NCBI RefSeq assembly: GCF_949987515.2 | Contig: NC_082690.1 | Location: forward strand, 106,638,400-106,702,399 | Direction of reading: 5' to 3' | DNA length: 64,000 nucleotides | Origin: Delphinus delphis | Lineage: Eukaryota; Chordata; Mammalia; Artiodactyla; Delphinidae | Part shown: one piece after another, positions 32,269-42,872 of the stretch | Layout of the letters: each line of letters opens with the position of its first letter | How positions within the stretch are numbered: position 1 is the first letter of the stretch | Program-made: the position numbers and the translations under genes | The notes under the pieces: generated by a model | Told to the model about the DNA's origin: nothing | Seen by the model: only the letters and a program-made list of their open reading frames with translations | The model's database searches: none

Positions 32269-33462
32269 CACCCTGGAAAAGGCTTGCTGATGAGCACGGA
32301 GAGACATGTTCAAGGATGTTTCTAGAGCACTGCTGGTAAGAGGAAAGCATCTCAGCATCCGTGTGCCTCCACAGCCCACGGTGCTGAGAGCGGTCCACGC
32401 GTAGGACGGAATCCTGTGTAGGACGAAGCAGGCTAGTTTAGTTGTCATGGTCAGGAAGGTCTGCAATAAAGTGAGAGGGCGCAGCCACTCCAGGCAGAGC
32501 CTAAGGGTGAGCGGTCAGGTTGGAGGAGCCGTCAGGAGGCCAGAGAGGCTGGTAGAGGGATGGAGTGGGATGGAGAGAGGGGGCAGGTGAGGGCAGGGAG
32601 AGGAGAGCAGTGCGGCAGGGGATTACAGGGCTTGGGACCACGGTGGTACCAACAACGGATGTAGCAATGCACACAGCCCTGGATGGGTGGGAGAGTGAGC
32701 CAGGGTGGGGGGACTGGGGAGGAAGATAGACTTCTTCTTTGCCCATAGAATTTGCTTTTTCACAAGAATAACTCATGCATCTTTATTAGTGTAGTTAAAT
32801 ACACACCTTTTTAAAAGGAATCTCATGTGGAATCCAGGGACCCAAGTCTGATCCCCCATTTTACAGGTGGGAAGGTGGAGGCCCAGAAAGGACCAAGCTC
32901 TGCTGCTGGTGTCATAGCTGCGGCCAGTGAGGACTCCTCTCCAGGCTCCCCACTCCCCCAGTTGTCCATCAGCCCCCCACCCACCTGGCCTGGAGGGGGT
33001 GCGTGTTTGATGGACAGCACTCCTGCAATGATGTCCCCCGCATTCTCTTCTGCACCCCAAGGCAGATGGAGCTTCCCAGGGACCTGCAGGACCCCAGGGC
33101 TCTGAATCGCGCCCCCCACCCCGTGACTCACCCTCCAAGTTATACTTCCTCCTTTGGCCAAAAGGACCCCTCCTCACCTAGGTTTTCCCTCCATCACCCA
33201 CGAACAAGTGCCTCCAGGACGCAAGATGCTGGGTGAGACCCGGATCCTGCCTCCCCAGGAGCTCCTGGTCCATAGCCTGCGGTTCTGTGAGTGATGCAGG
33301 CTGACATCATATCAGTGAGTCTGTGGGTGTCCTGGGGCTGTGGGTACAGCGGGAAATGAACATTAAAACCTGCCTCATGGGGCTTAGGTACTAAGAAAAT
33401 GGGCTGAGTCCAGGTTAACTTCTCTCATCTGGACTTCATTCTCAGCAACATATGTGGAGATA
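32269..33462. other. Intergenic, mostly unrecognised
   Basis: Purine-rich low-complexity sequence at 32540-32620 ('ggatggagtgggatggagag'). A MIR core in reverse lies near 32845-32915. No gene seen. Confidence 0.45.
32845..32915 (-). repeat. MIR SINE fragment, minus
   Basis: 'ccccattttacaggtgggaa' then 'ggtggaggcccagaaagg'. Confidence 0.65.
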
Positions 33463-33490
33463 TTTATTAGTTTGCTAAGTATGCCATAAT
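33463..33490 (-). mobile_element. MLT1-type LTR, minus, part 1
   Basis: 'ttagtttgctaagtatgcca' then 'taataaaatg' is the end of a minus-strand MLT1 LTR, interrupted by the L1 that follows. Confidence 0.65.
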
Positions 33491-34133
33491 AAAATGATCC
33501 CAGCGATCCCCCTCCTGGGCATATAACTGGAGAAAACTCTAATTTGAAAAGATCCATGCACCCCAATGTTCACAGCAGCGCTATTCACAATAGCCAGGAC
33601 ATGGATGCAATCTAAGTGTCCATCGACAGATGAGTGGATAAAGATGTGATATATATATAATGATGGAATATTTTATATTCGGCCATAAAAAAATGAAATC
33701 ATGCCATTTGCAGCAACATGGGTGGACCTAGAGATTTTCATACTAAGCAAAGTAAGTCAGAAAGAAAAAGCCAAATACCATATGATATCACTTATATCTG
33801 GAATCTAAAATATGATACAAATGAACTTTACAAACCAGAAATAGTCTCACAGACATAGAAAACAAACTTATGATTACCAGAGGGGAAAGGGAGGATTAAT
33901 TAGGAGTTCGGGATTAACATACACAGACTATTATATATAAAACAGGTGAACAACAAGGACCTACTGTGTAGCACAGGGAACTATACTCAACGTCTTGTAA
34001 TAACCTATAATGGAAAAGAATCTAAAAATGAACAGATAGCTATATACGTATGTATAACTGAATCACTTTGCTGTACGCCTGGAACTAGCACAACATTGTA
34101 AATCAACTATGTTTCAATAAAAATTTTAAAAGC
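33491..34133 (+). mobile_element. L1 3' end (truncated)
   Basis: 'ccccaatgttcacagcagcg', 'tggacctagagattttcata', 'aagtcagaaagaaaaagcca', 'gtgtagcacagggaactata' and 'attgtaaatcaactatgttt' in order, ending in an A-rich tail. Confidence 0.9.
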
Positions 34134-34470
34134 CCCAGTTGGGAGGCTTAAACAACAGAAACCAGTTGTCTCGGTTCTGGAGGCTTCAGGTCCGAGGTTT
34201 GGTTCCTCCTGAGGGCTCTCTCCGTGGCTGGCAGGCGACGTCTCCCATTTCCGCGTGTGGCATTTTCTCTGTGTGCACAAACGTCCTTCATGTCTCTTCC
34301 TCTTCTTTTAAGGACACCAGTCATGTTGGACGAAGGACCCACCCTAATGACCTCATTTTAACTGGATTCACCTCTTGAAAGACGCTATGCCCAAATACAG
34401 TCACATTCTGAGATATACTGGGGGTTAGGGTGTCAACATCTGATTTGGGGGAATGCAATTCAGTCCGTAA
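34134..34470 (-). mobile_element. MLT1-type LTR, minus, part 2
   Basis: Continuation of the interrupted LTR: 'gggaggcttaaacaacagaa', 'gttctggaggcttcaggtcc', 'taaggacaccagtcatgttg', 'cccaccctaatgacctcatt' and 'gggggaatgcaattcagtcc'. Confidence 0.85.
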
Positions 34471-34635
34471 CACACACAGATATATGTACAGGATATACAT
34501 ATCCTACAGTTATGTGCTCCCTGCACTTCCTTTCAGAGGTGTCCCTGCACACATAAGCCTCTGGGAAGGACGGCAGTTGGTGACATTTGCCTTAAACTCT
34601 AGATGGGAGGAAGAGAAAGCAAGCAAGAAACTTAA

Positions 34636-34745
34636 AGTTATTAAGGAAGTTAAGAGGGGGGATGGAAGGAAGGAGGGAAGGAAGTTTGGATGGATGGATG
34701 GATGGATGGACAGATGGAAGGAAGGAAGGAAGGAAGAGGAAAGAT
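34636..34745 (+). repeat. (GGAA)n/(GGAT)n microsatellite
   Basis: Compound tetranucleotide: aaggaagg runs, then five ggat units at about 34687-34708, then ggaa again. Poly-GGAA is an ETS-family binding platform. Confidence 0.9.
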
Positions 34746-34754
34746 TGAGTTCTG

Positions 34755-34805
34755 CCTTAGTCTAGCAGGGCTGCCCTATAACAGAATTTCACAGACCAGG
34801 TGGCT
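34755..34805 (-). mobile_element. MLT1-type LTR end fragment, minus
   Basis: 'gccttagtctagcagggctg' then 'ccctataacagaatttcaca' matches the outer end of a minus MLT1 LTR; it stops abruptly. Confidence 0.6.
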
Positions 34806-34930
34806 CCACAATGACGGAGAAATAGACATTCTCAGAGGAAGGAAAACTAAGAGAATTTGTTGACAGCAACCCTGCCAATGAAGAATGGCTGAAGGAAGAG
34901 AAAGAAATTAGAAGAAGGCTTGGAACTTCA
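34806..34930. mobile_element. Possible old L1 fragment
   Basis: 'aggaaaactaagagaatttg' then 'ttgacagcaaccctgccaat' resembles an internal L1 segment. Weak. Confidence 0.35.
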
Positions 34931-35232
34931 GAGAGGAAAGCGCGTCGGACTGGTCACACCAGGGCTAAATACACGAGACTAACTTTATCATGCGTTTTTT
35001 AAGATCCTGTTTGGTGAATCAAAAACAGTAACATCTGACGTGGGACTCAACGTTTGCAGAGGGAAGGCTTAAGACGATTTTACTTGGAAAGTGGGTGGGG
35101 GAGCAAAAGATGGAAGTCAAAGGAAGGTTCCTCCCCTCCACTCAGAGTGTTAAGGGTCTGGTATCAGTAGGCAGTGAGGACCTGTGTGTGTGTGTTGGGA
35201 CACCCAGAGCACAGCCGCTAAGAAAACTCTCT

Positions 35233-35340
35233 GTCCCCCAGTCCCCCTCCCTCCCCTCTGTCTCTCCCCTCCCCCACCTCTCCCTCCCCTTCTCGGTTTC
35301 TCTCCACCTTTCTCTGTCTTTGTCTCTCCCCCCACCTGCA
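35233..35340 (+). repeat. Polypyrimidine tract
   Basis: Over 100 bp almost wholly C and T ('cccctccctcccctctgtct'), capable of triplex formation. No gene nearby. Confidence 0.85.
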
Positions 35341-36232
35341 AAAGATACACCTCCCCTCCCCATTCCCGGAGTTGAGCCTCCTTTCTGGTGCCTTGATAGT
35401 GGGGGAGGGCAGTCTGATAGCGCAGGTAGGTTGTCCTGTCCTCTGTAACGAACTGGGTGAGCGGTTTCTGCATCCTGGGTGGCCCTGTACTCACCCACCC
35501 CTTAGACCTCCCTGTCTTTTGGATCCTTTCTAGGTGGCACGTCCTGATCCAGAAGAGGGAAGCTCACCCAATCTAGCCCTAATGGTGAATGTAGGCATTT
35601 AGAGGGAATTCTTCTCCCCCTGGGTTTTCCCCTAGGGAACCAACCCCCCTCCATCCCAGAGCTTTTCGGGGCTGACTCTTCCAGGTGCTGGAGGAAGTGA
35701 CATGGAGCTGACCAGTCAGAGCATCCTGGCCCTGGCTGTGGAGACCTGGTGCGGGATGAAGATGGGACATGATAAGGGTCCGCCAGACCTGATTCTGGGA
35801 CTCCTGCTGGAGCTGTTGGTAGGAGAGAATTGTGTGTCACCCCTGCCGAGGCTGCAGGAGGACAGAAGAGAACCTGAAGCTGCTGGGGACCGTCTTGTCA
35901 TCACAAACAGGAAAGTGCCTGGAAACTGAGACAGAGACGTACAGAGACGCGCCTGGAAACAGAGACAGAGACTCACAGAGACGCTGAGCTGTGTCTGGGC
36001 CCACACTTAGCGTGCCACAGCCCTTGAGGGGGTGTAAGGATTCTCACTTTACAGACAGGAACCAACCCAAAGAAAGAATGGGATTCTCCCAAGGCTTCCC
36101 TGCCCCTGGGGTCTTTCGAATTCTGCTTCTGGGCTCTGACCACTGGACAGACTTGTCCAAATGAGCCATTTTCTGCCCCTGGTCCTGTCTCCTTATTTGA
36201 CCCCCATGTCAATGGTGTGGAGCGAAAGCAAG
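35341..36232. other. Intergenic, nothing recognised
   Basis: No supported gene. A short duplicated segment, 'gagacagagac(g/t)(t/c)acagagacg', occurs at about 35927 and 35960. Confidence 0.45.
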
Positions 36233-36412
36233 GGCTGCCAGATAAAAAACAGGACACCAGTCATATGTGAATTTCAGATGAACAATGAATAATTTTTTAG
36301 TATGTCTCAAATATTGCACAGGACATACTTATACTAAAAAAACCAAAGCGTTGCTTATCTGAGATTCAAATGTATCTGGGCACGCTGAATTTTATTTGCT
36401 ACATTTGACAAC
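36233..36412. mobile_element. Palindromic MITE (DNA transposon)
   Basis: Two long inverted arms: 'gctgccagataaaaaacagg...' at the left and '...attttatttgctacatttg' at the right, meeting at 'gtatgtctcaaatattgcac'. Inner arm words 'agtatgtc' and 'gacatactt' pair. A known class of palindromic mammalian MITE whose exact name I am not sure of. Confidence 0.7.
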
Positions 36413-36734
36413 ACTATCTAAGGCAGGAAAGGAAAGACAGCAAAAGGGCAAGGCTACCTTCCTAGGAGGTAGGACAGATGGGTGGATGCTAAGAGACAGA
36501 CTCAAAAAAATATTCTTCCCTATCTCCTGCCAGAGTGCCCACATCAGCCATAGACACAGTCATCATGACTCTTTGGCCACCAGGTCAAGTGACAATGGGA
36601 CCTGGAGGGAAAACCTATCAACCATCAACACTCCAGTGCGAATTAGTTCACAAGGTTGTGCATTTACTCATTGCCAGCTATGCTGTAGGGAGGAGGTTCC
36701 AGGGAGGGAGGCTTTTCATTTTCCCTGTTTCCCT

Positions 36735-36797
36735 GTGGTCCTCAACCTGGCCTGCAGAGGAGAACCACAGGGGAGCTTTAAAAAATCCCTCTGTCCA
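36735..36797 (+). mobile_element. MER5A-type MITE, part 1
   Basis: 'ctcaacctggcctgcagagg' and 'gggagctttaaaaaatccct', split by an L1. Confidence 0.55.
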
Positions 36798-37044
36798 TGA
36801 GAACAGTCTGGTGGTTGCCAAGGGGGAGGGGTTTGGGGGAGGGGTGGGGTGGGAGTTTGGGGTTAGCAGATGTAAGCTATTATATACAGGATGGATAAAC
36901 AACAAGGTCCTACTGTATAGCACAGGGAACTATGTTCAGTATCCTACGGTAAACCATAACGGAAAAGAATATTTTAAAAATTCCACTTTGCCGTACAGCA
37001 GAAATTAACACAACATGGTAAATCAACTATACTTCAATTAAAAA
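36798..37044 (+). mobile_element. L1 3' end (truncated)
   Basis: 'gtctggtggttgccaagggg', 'aacaaggtcctactgtatag' and 'gtaaatcaactatacttcaa'. Target duplication aaaaaatccctctgtcca at 36780-36797 and aaaaaatccctatgtcca after 37044. Confidence 0.9.
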
Positions 37045-37175
37045 AAAAAAATCCCTATGTCCAGGCCACACTCATTCCAATTAAACGAAGATCTCCAGGG
37101 CTGGGGCGGGTGGGGGGGGGGGTCTAGTTATACCCCAGGGGATTCCAATAGGCATCCCGTCAACTGAAAAATGCA
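37045..37175 (+). mobile_element. MER5A-type MITE, part 2
   Basis: Continuation: 'atccctatgtccaggccaca', 'gattccaataggcatc'. Contains a short G run at 37110-37120. Confidence 0.5.
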
Positions 37176-37715
37176 CTACCTTAAAGTTGAGAATTATGTT
37201 TTATTCCGCGGCCTTTCTGAGGACTTGAGACTCTCAGATAGCTTTGAGGGACTGCTCCCAACACCCCCCCCCAAAAAAAACCCCAAAAAACAAAAAACAG
37301 GTAGTCACATCAAAGCCTCAGACATCAAAATATTACTGTTACTTAAAGAAAAACCAGACATCTCAAGTTAATGAATTTAGTGCGCCATTTCTCTGTACGG
37401 GGAGATGGAAGAGTCTGGGCTGATTGAAATCATTCCTTTGATACGCACCTTAGCTATCTAGGGCCAGCATCCCGCTTTCCTCTATCCTGAATCCCCTTAG
37501 GGTGCACAGTCCAGCAGAGGCGGCTGCAGTGTCTGAGGGCTTGATGGCCACAACATCCTTTGTTTACTGATATGGCAGACGACATTTTTCATGCACAGCC
37601 AAATCTGAGAACCAGTGGAAATGATGGTTCAGGGTGGAGAGTTCTAGTCCTTGTGAGGGCTGAGGTCGCTGGCAGCCCACCACGTAACGGGATCTTGCAG
37701 ACAAAATTTTATCGG

Positions 37716-37815
37716 ATTTCCCCAACAGTTCTGCAAGGCAGACATTGTTCATCTCACCGTCCGCACCAGGGTGCAGACTCAGAGAGGCTACAGGACTGAC
37801 TCAAGGTCACGCAGC
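37716..37815 (-). repeat. MIR SINE fragment, minus
   Basis: 'ggtgcagactcagagaggct' then 'gactcaaggtcacgcagc'. Confidence 0.6.
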
Positions 37816-37869
37816 AGACTAACGGCCTGAGGATTCCGTTGGCCTGACCCCATAGCCCTTCCGCCAGGC

Positions 37870-37980
37870 TGCCTCTGGGCTGTGCAACTTTGGATGAGTG
37901 CCTTGCCCTCTCTGGTCCTGCACTTCCTCATCTGTAAAACAGGGCTAGAGGATGCTGTGTCAGCAAGCATCATGCAGTTC
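37870..37980 (+). repeat. MIR SINE fragment
   Basis: 'tgcacttcctcatctgtaaa' then 'acagggctagaggatgc'. Confidence 0.7.
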
Positions 37981-38239
37981 TGCCTGCCCAGGACGGCTGG
38001 GGCGTTAAACAGTGAGGGGGCCTCTTGATGTGCAAAAGGCAGGGGTCAATTCTGAGCGCCTTGGGCGTGTCATCTGTGTGAAAGGTGGTTTAGAGGGTGG
38101 GGCCCCCTTGCTGGTGGGGTGGGAGGTGCCCGGTGAAATGGTTTTCATAGACTTTAACAATGATCTCAATCATCGTAAGGGCCCCACCTAAGCACCCAGT
38201 AATCCCCTGCTGAGCGAGTGAAGAAGACACTTGCCCACT

Positions 38240-38330
38240 CCAGGCAGTGTGCTGCAGCTCCAGTCTCATCCCACCCTCGGCCCATTTTACAGATGAGGAA
38301 ATTGAGGCTCAGCTAAGAACGGACAGCCAG
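38240..38330 (-). repeat. MIR SINE fragment, minus
   Basis: 'cattttacagatgaggaaat' then 'tgaggctcagctaaga'. Confidence 0.7.
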
Positions 38331-38353
38331 CGTCTGTCCCCCAGCAGTCTGTG

Positions 38354-38536
38354 GCCCAGCCTTCAAACTTACCCATGCTGCATCTGTGACCCGGACAGCT
38401 TGAAGAGCAAACATTGCTCAGCCTTCAAACTTACCCATGCTGCATCTGTGACCCGGACAGCTTGAAGAGCAAACATTGCCCAGCCTTCAAACTTACCCAT
38501 GCTGCATCTGTGACCCGGACAGCTTGAAGAGCAAAC
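38354..38536 (+). repeat. 62-bp tandem repeat, three copies
   Basis: Units begin 'cttcaaacttacccatgctg' at 38361, 38423 and 38485, exactly 62 bp apart, and differ at only one or two bases ('attgctcag' versus 'attgcccag'). Near-identity implies a recent expansion. Confidence 0.97.
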
Positions 38537-38559
38537 GTGTGTGGTTTTTATGTTGTCAG

Positions 38560-38900
38560 AGAACAGGTTGTTTTTGCTTGGCAGGACGGGGCTTTATTTT
38601 TTCTTTTGAAATAATTATAGATTCACCATAAGCTGCAAAGTCGGTACAAAGAGGTCCCGTGTCCCCATTGCCCAGCTTCCCCCAACGGTTGCATCTTAAG
38701 TAACCTTGGTGCTACGTCAAAAGCAGGGAATTGAGGTCAGTCAAAGGTGAGCGTCCTTCTGGCATTTTATCACACGTGTAGATTTGAGGCTACACCATCA
38801 GGGAGACAGGGAGATACAGAGCTGTCCCAGCACCACCTTCACATTCACACCACCCCTAACCCCTGGCAGCCCGTCAGTCTTGACTTTTAACGCACATTTC
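38560..38900 (-). mobile_element. Old L1M 3' region, minus
   Basis: 'gaaataattatagattcacc', 'gcttcccccaacggttgcat' and 'cattcacaccacccctaacc' follow an old L1 3' region in reverse. Confidence 0.5.
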
Positions 38901-39349
38901 AGCAGCCGAACCCATGTATCTGTACTTGCATTTAGGGGGTAGGTCCTGAATTAGCCGCCCCATGGAGACCGTCCCCCACCCCCTTCTTCCTTGCTAACAG
39001 TACCCCCCACCCCGTTTGATCAGAATGGCAGTCTGCCCCACCTAACACCTGCTTTCCCAGCCTGCCCTGTAGCTGGGTGTGGCCCTGGGATGTAAGTGGA
39101 GTCTGCTGGAAATGTCTAAGAAAGCTTTGGCTTTGCAGATGAGAGGCCAAGGCAGCCATGAGTCCTTGTCCCAGGCTGGAGAACAGACAAAAGTTTCAGC
39201 TGAAGGCACACAGTCATGCTGAGACCACAAAGCCACATGACAGAGACACCATGAGGGTCACAGAAAACAGCCTGGGTTATTGCTGGGCCGTGAATAGACA
39301 TCACCACCTGCTTTGTTACTGGACAAAAGAAATCCTGTATGTGTAGGCC

Positions 39350-39440
39350 AGTGGTTCCCAATCAAGGGGTGATTTTGCCCAAGGACACGCAGCAACCTTT
39401 GGACATTTCTGGTTGTCACGATGGGGGATAGGGGAGGTTA
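39350..39440 (+). mobile_element. hAT-Charlie MITE, part 1
   Basis: Begins 'cagtggttcccaatcaaggg', the standard hAT terminal sequence, then 'gattttgcccaaggaca' and 'acatttctggttgtcacgat'. Interrupted by a SINE. Confidence 0.6.
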
Positions 39441-39453
39441 CTGATGTGTTTTT

Positions 39454-39659
39454 TCTTTTTTTTTTTTGCGGTACGCGGGCCTCTCACTGCTGTGGCTTCT
39501 CCCATTGCGGAGCACAGGCTCCGGATGCGCAGGCTCAGCGGCCATGGCTCACGGGCCCAGCCGCTCCGCGGCATGTGGGATCTTCCCGGACCGGGGCACG
39601 AACCCGTGTCCCCTGCATCGGCAGGTGGACTCTCAACCACTGCGCCACCAGGGAAGCCC
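39454..39659 (-). mobile_element. CHR tRNA-derived SINE, minus
   Basis: T run and 'gcggtacgcgggcctctcac' at the left, 'gcgccaccagggaagccc' at the right. Target duplication ctgatgtgttttt at 39441-39453 and 39660-39672. Confidence 0.95.
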
Positions 39660-39672
39660 CTGATGTGTTTTT

Positions 39673-39765
39673 GAGTAGAGGATGGGGATACTGCTCATCA
39701 CCCTAGAACATTCAGGAACACGTGCCCCCAAATATCAGAGTCCCAGACACAGCAAACACACAGCA
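39673..39765 (+). mobile_element. hAT-Charlie MITE, part 2
   Basis: 'gagtagaggatggggatact' and 'ctagaacattcaggaaca' continue the element. Confidence 0.5.
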
Positions 39766-39829
39766 AGTACCTCCTCGCCTCCCCCGGCCTCCTCCCAAAT
39801 ACCCCAGTTCCACAAATATTCCAAACAAT

Positions 39830-41104
39830 GTTTGATACAAAGTCTGCTTTAATGTAGAAAAAAACCCTCGTGTACATACATAAATACCATTCGGGGGTAT
39901 AAATAAAGTAAGAAAATAAAGAGATGTACATATCAAACAAAATAAATTACTCATAAATATCACAGTGGAAACCAAGTGCTGGGGAAAGGACCTGATCTCC
40001 ATGCGGCTTTTACAAGTTACTGGAGAGAGGGGGGCGCTTTCAGATCTTCCTTTTTCTGGCTTTGAGATGAAATGTTTGGGTTTACCTAAGGTGGGAGGCC
40101 GCCAAGTCCCAATTCACAGAATGACCCCACACCAGGGACCACGGGCTGGAAAAAGGGAAGCGGCTGCCAGAAGACAGCATTTTGCCCTTTTCAGGCCAAC
40201 ATCCCAGCGCGTAAGGAGGGAGTCAGCCCCCAAAGTGAGGTGAGAGCGAGGAGTGGCGGGGGGCAGTGGGGTTCCATCTCTAGGGGGCCTCCACTGAAAT
40301 CCACACAACCAGAGATCCCACCCCCTGGAAACCCCAGCGGCTGTGACAGGGACGGGCGGACTGGCACCTCAGGGGGCAGGGAAGGAGGTGGGTAGGCTGC
40401 CTTATCTGCCCTGGGCAGGTTGCAAAGGGGTCCCGTGGAGATTACCCATCCCAGAACCAGCCATAGCAGGGAGTTCTCAAGATTTACACCCAGGCTGGAG
40501 GGGGCCTCTGCGCTCTCCCTGCTCTTGAAGCCTGGTGGGCAGGGCCTGCACCCAGTTACTTCTCAGCCGGAGGGGCTTGGGGAGGGCCAGTGGGCCTCCT
40601 TGGAGTTGGGATCTGGAACAATTTTCACATGCAGTAGAGTCAAATTTACCTGAGGTTTCACCAAGGTGATCACCTGTACATTAGTTAAAAATGACTGCTT
40701 TTCCTCTGGCTGCCCCTGCTAGAAAGGATGGGAGAGAACCGCAGAGAATGCCAGCTTGGCATAAGAACGCTGCCGAAGGTAGTGAGCTCCCCACCAGAGG
40801 AGGTATTCAAGCAGAACCAGGGCAGCACAGTGACTTGTCCAGCAGGGTTGGGGGGCTGGGGTAGGTAGCGGCTGGACGGGTAGGATGGAAGGCTTACAAT
40901 TTTATGATCATACAAGTCTATCCACTAGAAACTGGCACAGCCAATGTAAAACTTTTGTCTATGTACAAGTTCTAAATGTTTCTTCCTAAAGCTAAATAGA
41001 ACCTGGACTCAGGATCCTACTTGTAGAAAACCCAGTCCGCAAGCACCACAGGCCTGGGTCCTGGTCTCCAGGAGCTGGGGGTGGGAAGAGGACAGAGCCT
41101 CTAC
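39830..41104 (-). other. FGF19: FGF19 3' UTR
   Basis: From the stop codon to just past a minus-strand attaaa at 39848-39853. About 1.25 kb, near the human length. Its distal part (39840-39960) is AU-rich on the minus strand with several atttat words, typical of an unstable, strongly regulated hormone mRNA. Confidence 0.65.
39848..39853 (-). terminator. FGF19: Candidate FGF19 poly(A) signal (ATTAAA)
   Basis: attaaa on the minus strand; I saw no minus-strand aataaa between here and the stop. Followed by a T/GT-rich stretch (ctttgtatcaaacattgttt). Confidence 0.55.
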
Positions 41105-41419
41105 TTACTTATAGAAGCTGGGACTCTTCACCACTCCCAGTTTGGTGGCGAGCCCAAATGGGTCCATGCTATCTGTTTTCAGGGGCAAAGCAAACAAATC
41201 GGGCTTCAAGTGGTCCTGGATTTCATCGGGCTCTGTGGGGATGGTGGACAGCATGGGAAGGAAGTGAGACAGCGGCAGGAAACCCCTGTCTTTGAACAGC
41301 TGCCGCTGCCTGGCGCTGCTCAGGGACACCGGGAGGTGGTGTTTCTTGGACCAGTACACGTTGTAGCCGTCCGGACGGATTTCCTCCTCAAAGGCACAGT
41401 CCTCAGCTGAGTACTGACT
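41105..41419 (-). CDS. FGF19: FGF19, exon 3
   Basis: Last exon, 104 codons plus TAA (41107-41105), in phase 0 after acceptor ctctgcag (AG at 41421-41420). It encodes SQYSAEDCAFEEEIRPDGYN, then VYWSKKHHLPVSLSSARQRQ and LFKDRGFLPLSHFLPML, completing the beta-trefoil, and the C-terminal tail. The tail keeps DSMDPFGL (residues 198-205), part of the beta-Klotho-binding segment, and ends KSPSFYK (human RSPSFEK as I recall). Cys123 pairs with Cys105 of exon 2. The middle of the tail (STIPTEPDEIQDHLKPDLFA) is the most changed from human. Confidence 0.96.
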   Translation of the reverse strand, partial: SQYSAEDCAFEEEIRPDGYNVYWSKKHHLPVSLSSARQRQLFKDRGFLPLSHFLPMLSTIPTEPDEIQDHLKPDLFALPLKTDSMDPFGLATKLGVVKSPSFYK

Positions 41420-41550
41420 CTGCAGAGCAAAGAGGCAGCTTGTGAGCATCAGTGGGTGCCCACCAGGTGCGACACCGGCAGAAGCAGTAGAGAGACCAGA
41501 GCCAGGTGAGCGTGTGTGCTACATACCGCCACTTGGGTCCACACCACGAG

Positions 41551-41588
41551 CCGCGCGCGCGCGTGTGTGTGTGTGTGTGTGTGTGTGC
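41551..41588 (+). repeat. (CG)n(TG)n alternating run
   Basis: 'gcgcgcgcgtgtgtgtgtgt' and on, a strict purine-pyrimidine alternation able to adopt Z-DNA. Confidence 0.95.
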
Positions 41589-41599
41589 AGAGTTAAAGG

Positions 41600-42130
41600 T
41601 TATATAAAGCTTATAAACTATGAAGGTGTATAAAGCACATATTTTTATATATATATATACGCTTATATGTATCTAGTATAATGTATATATACTTATATAA
41701 AGTATAGAGCATGTGTTATATTAATATACTCATTAACCATATTACTTTTATTAATATATAAATATAATTATATAATATTAAGTGCGTGTTAATATAACAC
41801 TAAACACATATACTAAACATATACTCTATATATAAATATATAGGTACTTATGTATATTCAGTATAAGGTTATATAACATATACGAAGTAGAAACCTTTTG
41901 GTTATATTAATATACTCATTAAACATACATCACATTGTATTAATAGGTAAATATTTAATCAATTATATCATATTAAATACATGTTAAATATAACATTAAA
42001 CCTATATACTAAACATATATTATACATATATATGTACCTTATATACCTTTATACTTTGTAACCTTCAACTCTCCACACACACTTCATGTGTTTTATGTAT
42101 ATTCTCAATATCTATATATACCTTACATAG
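41600..42130 (+). repeat. AT-rich low-complexity block
   Basis: Dominated by tata, ttaatata and atataac words; internal imperfect duplications such as 'tatattaatatactcattaa' at about 41715 and again near 41905. Possibly an expanded old tandem repeat. Confidence 0.85.
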
Positions 42131-42754
42131 ATCCTTTATATTTTTCACTAACTCATGTCACTGTTTAAACTTAGTCTTGTTCTGAGCAACACCCATAAAA
42201 TCACGGCCACGATAGGCACATATGCTTCCCTTCCCCTTACACTGACTATGTAATTATTGCCATGAAAAAGTCCCTTGTATTCCACTGGCACGTTGGGAGA
42301 CATTGCTAAGCTAGGTTATCCTTTTTGGATCAGTCTTTTAATTAAGAATCAGGAGTAATCCAATCCGGGGCCCAGATGAAAGAACCTATTCCCCATTTAG
42401 GCCCAAATGACTGCGGTTCTGAGCCTTTTTGTCTGGTGCCCTGGTAAGAGAAACCTCAGCCCCTCTGGCTCCTTTATTCAGTAGCTGGGGCCCTCCAGGC
42501 AGCCTGCCAGGATCGGGGAGATAAAGGCAGCCCCCTCCCCCCAGGCCAGGAAGAAGCCGCCACCCCGTGGGTGGCCAGAAGGACCGGAAAGCAGTCTCTG
42601 GTTCCAGAACAGAGAATGAGCAAGTCGTCTCCCAAACTGGAGAAGCTCATTACGTCCAGGGGACACAGAGGACAGCCAAAGGCGGGGAGCCAGGAGGGCT
42701 GGGCCATAAACTACGCTGGGAGGCACCCAGTCTCATTTCTGCCCAAGCCTACAA

Positions 42755-42767
42755 AGGTCGCTGAACT
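42755..42767 (+). promoter_or_regulatory. Candidate FXR response element (IR-1)
   Basis: aggtcgctgaact: two inverted half-sites, aggtcg and tgaact, around one base. This is 11 of 13 to the ideal aggtcantgacct. It is in FGF19 intron 2, where the human FXR element is known to lie. Function inferred. Confidence 0.5.
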
Positions 42768-42791
42768 GCAGGTGGGTGAGCGCTGTGCTTA

Positions 42792-42845
42792 GATAAGGCC
42801 CTGATAAGGCGTGCATCTCCTGAAGCAACCCGTGCAGGGATAAGG
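42792..42845 (+). promoter_or_regulatory. Triple GATA site cluster
   Basis: Three gataagg words at 42792, 42803 and 42839, immediately after the IR-1 candidate; another gataaag near 42520. GATA4 is active in small-intestinal epithelium, where FGF19 is expressed. Confidence 0.5.
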
Positions 42846-42864
42846 CCACCAGACTGCCGGAGAA

Positions 42865-42872
42865 ATGCAAAT
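42865..42872 (+). promoter_or_regulatory. Octamer (POU) site
   Basis: Perfect atgcaaat, followed 8 bp later by a SOX-like aacaagg. Sits at the end of the GATA cluster. Confidence 0.45.

Noticed and set aside
38354..38536. CRISPR-like array
   Set aside because: Three directly abutting 62-bp units without unique spacers, in a mammalian genome: a minisatellite.
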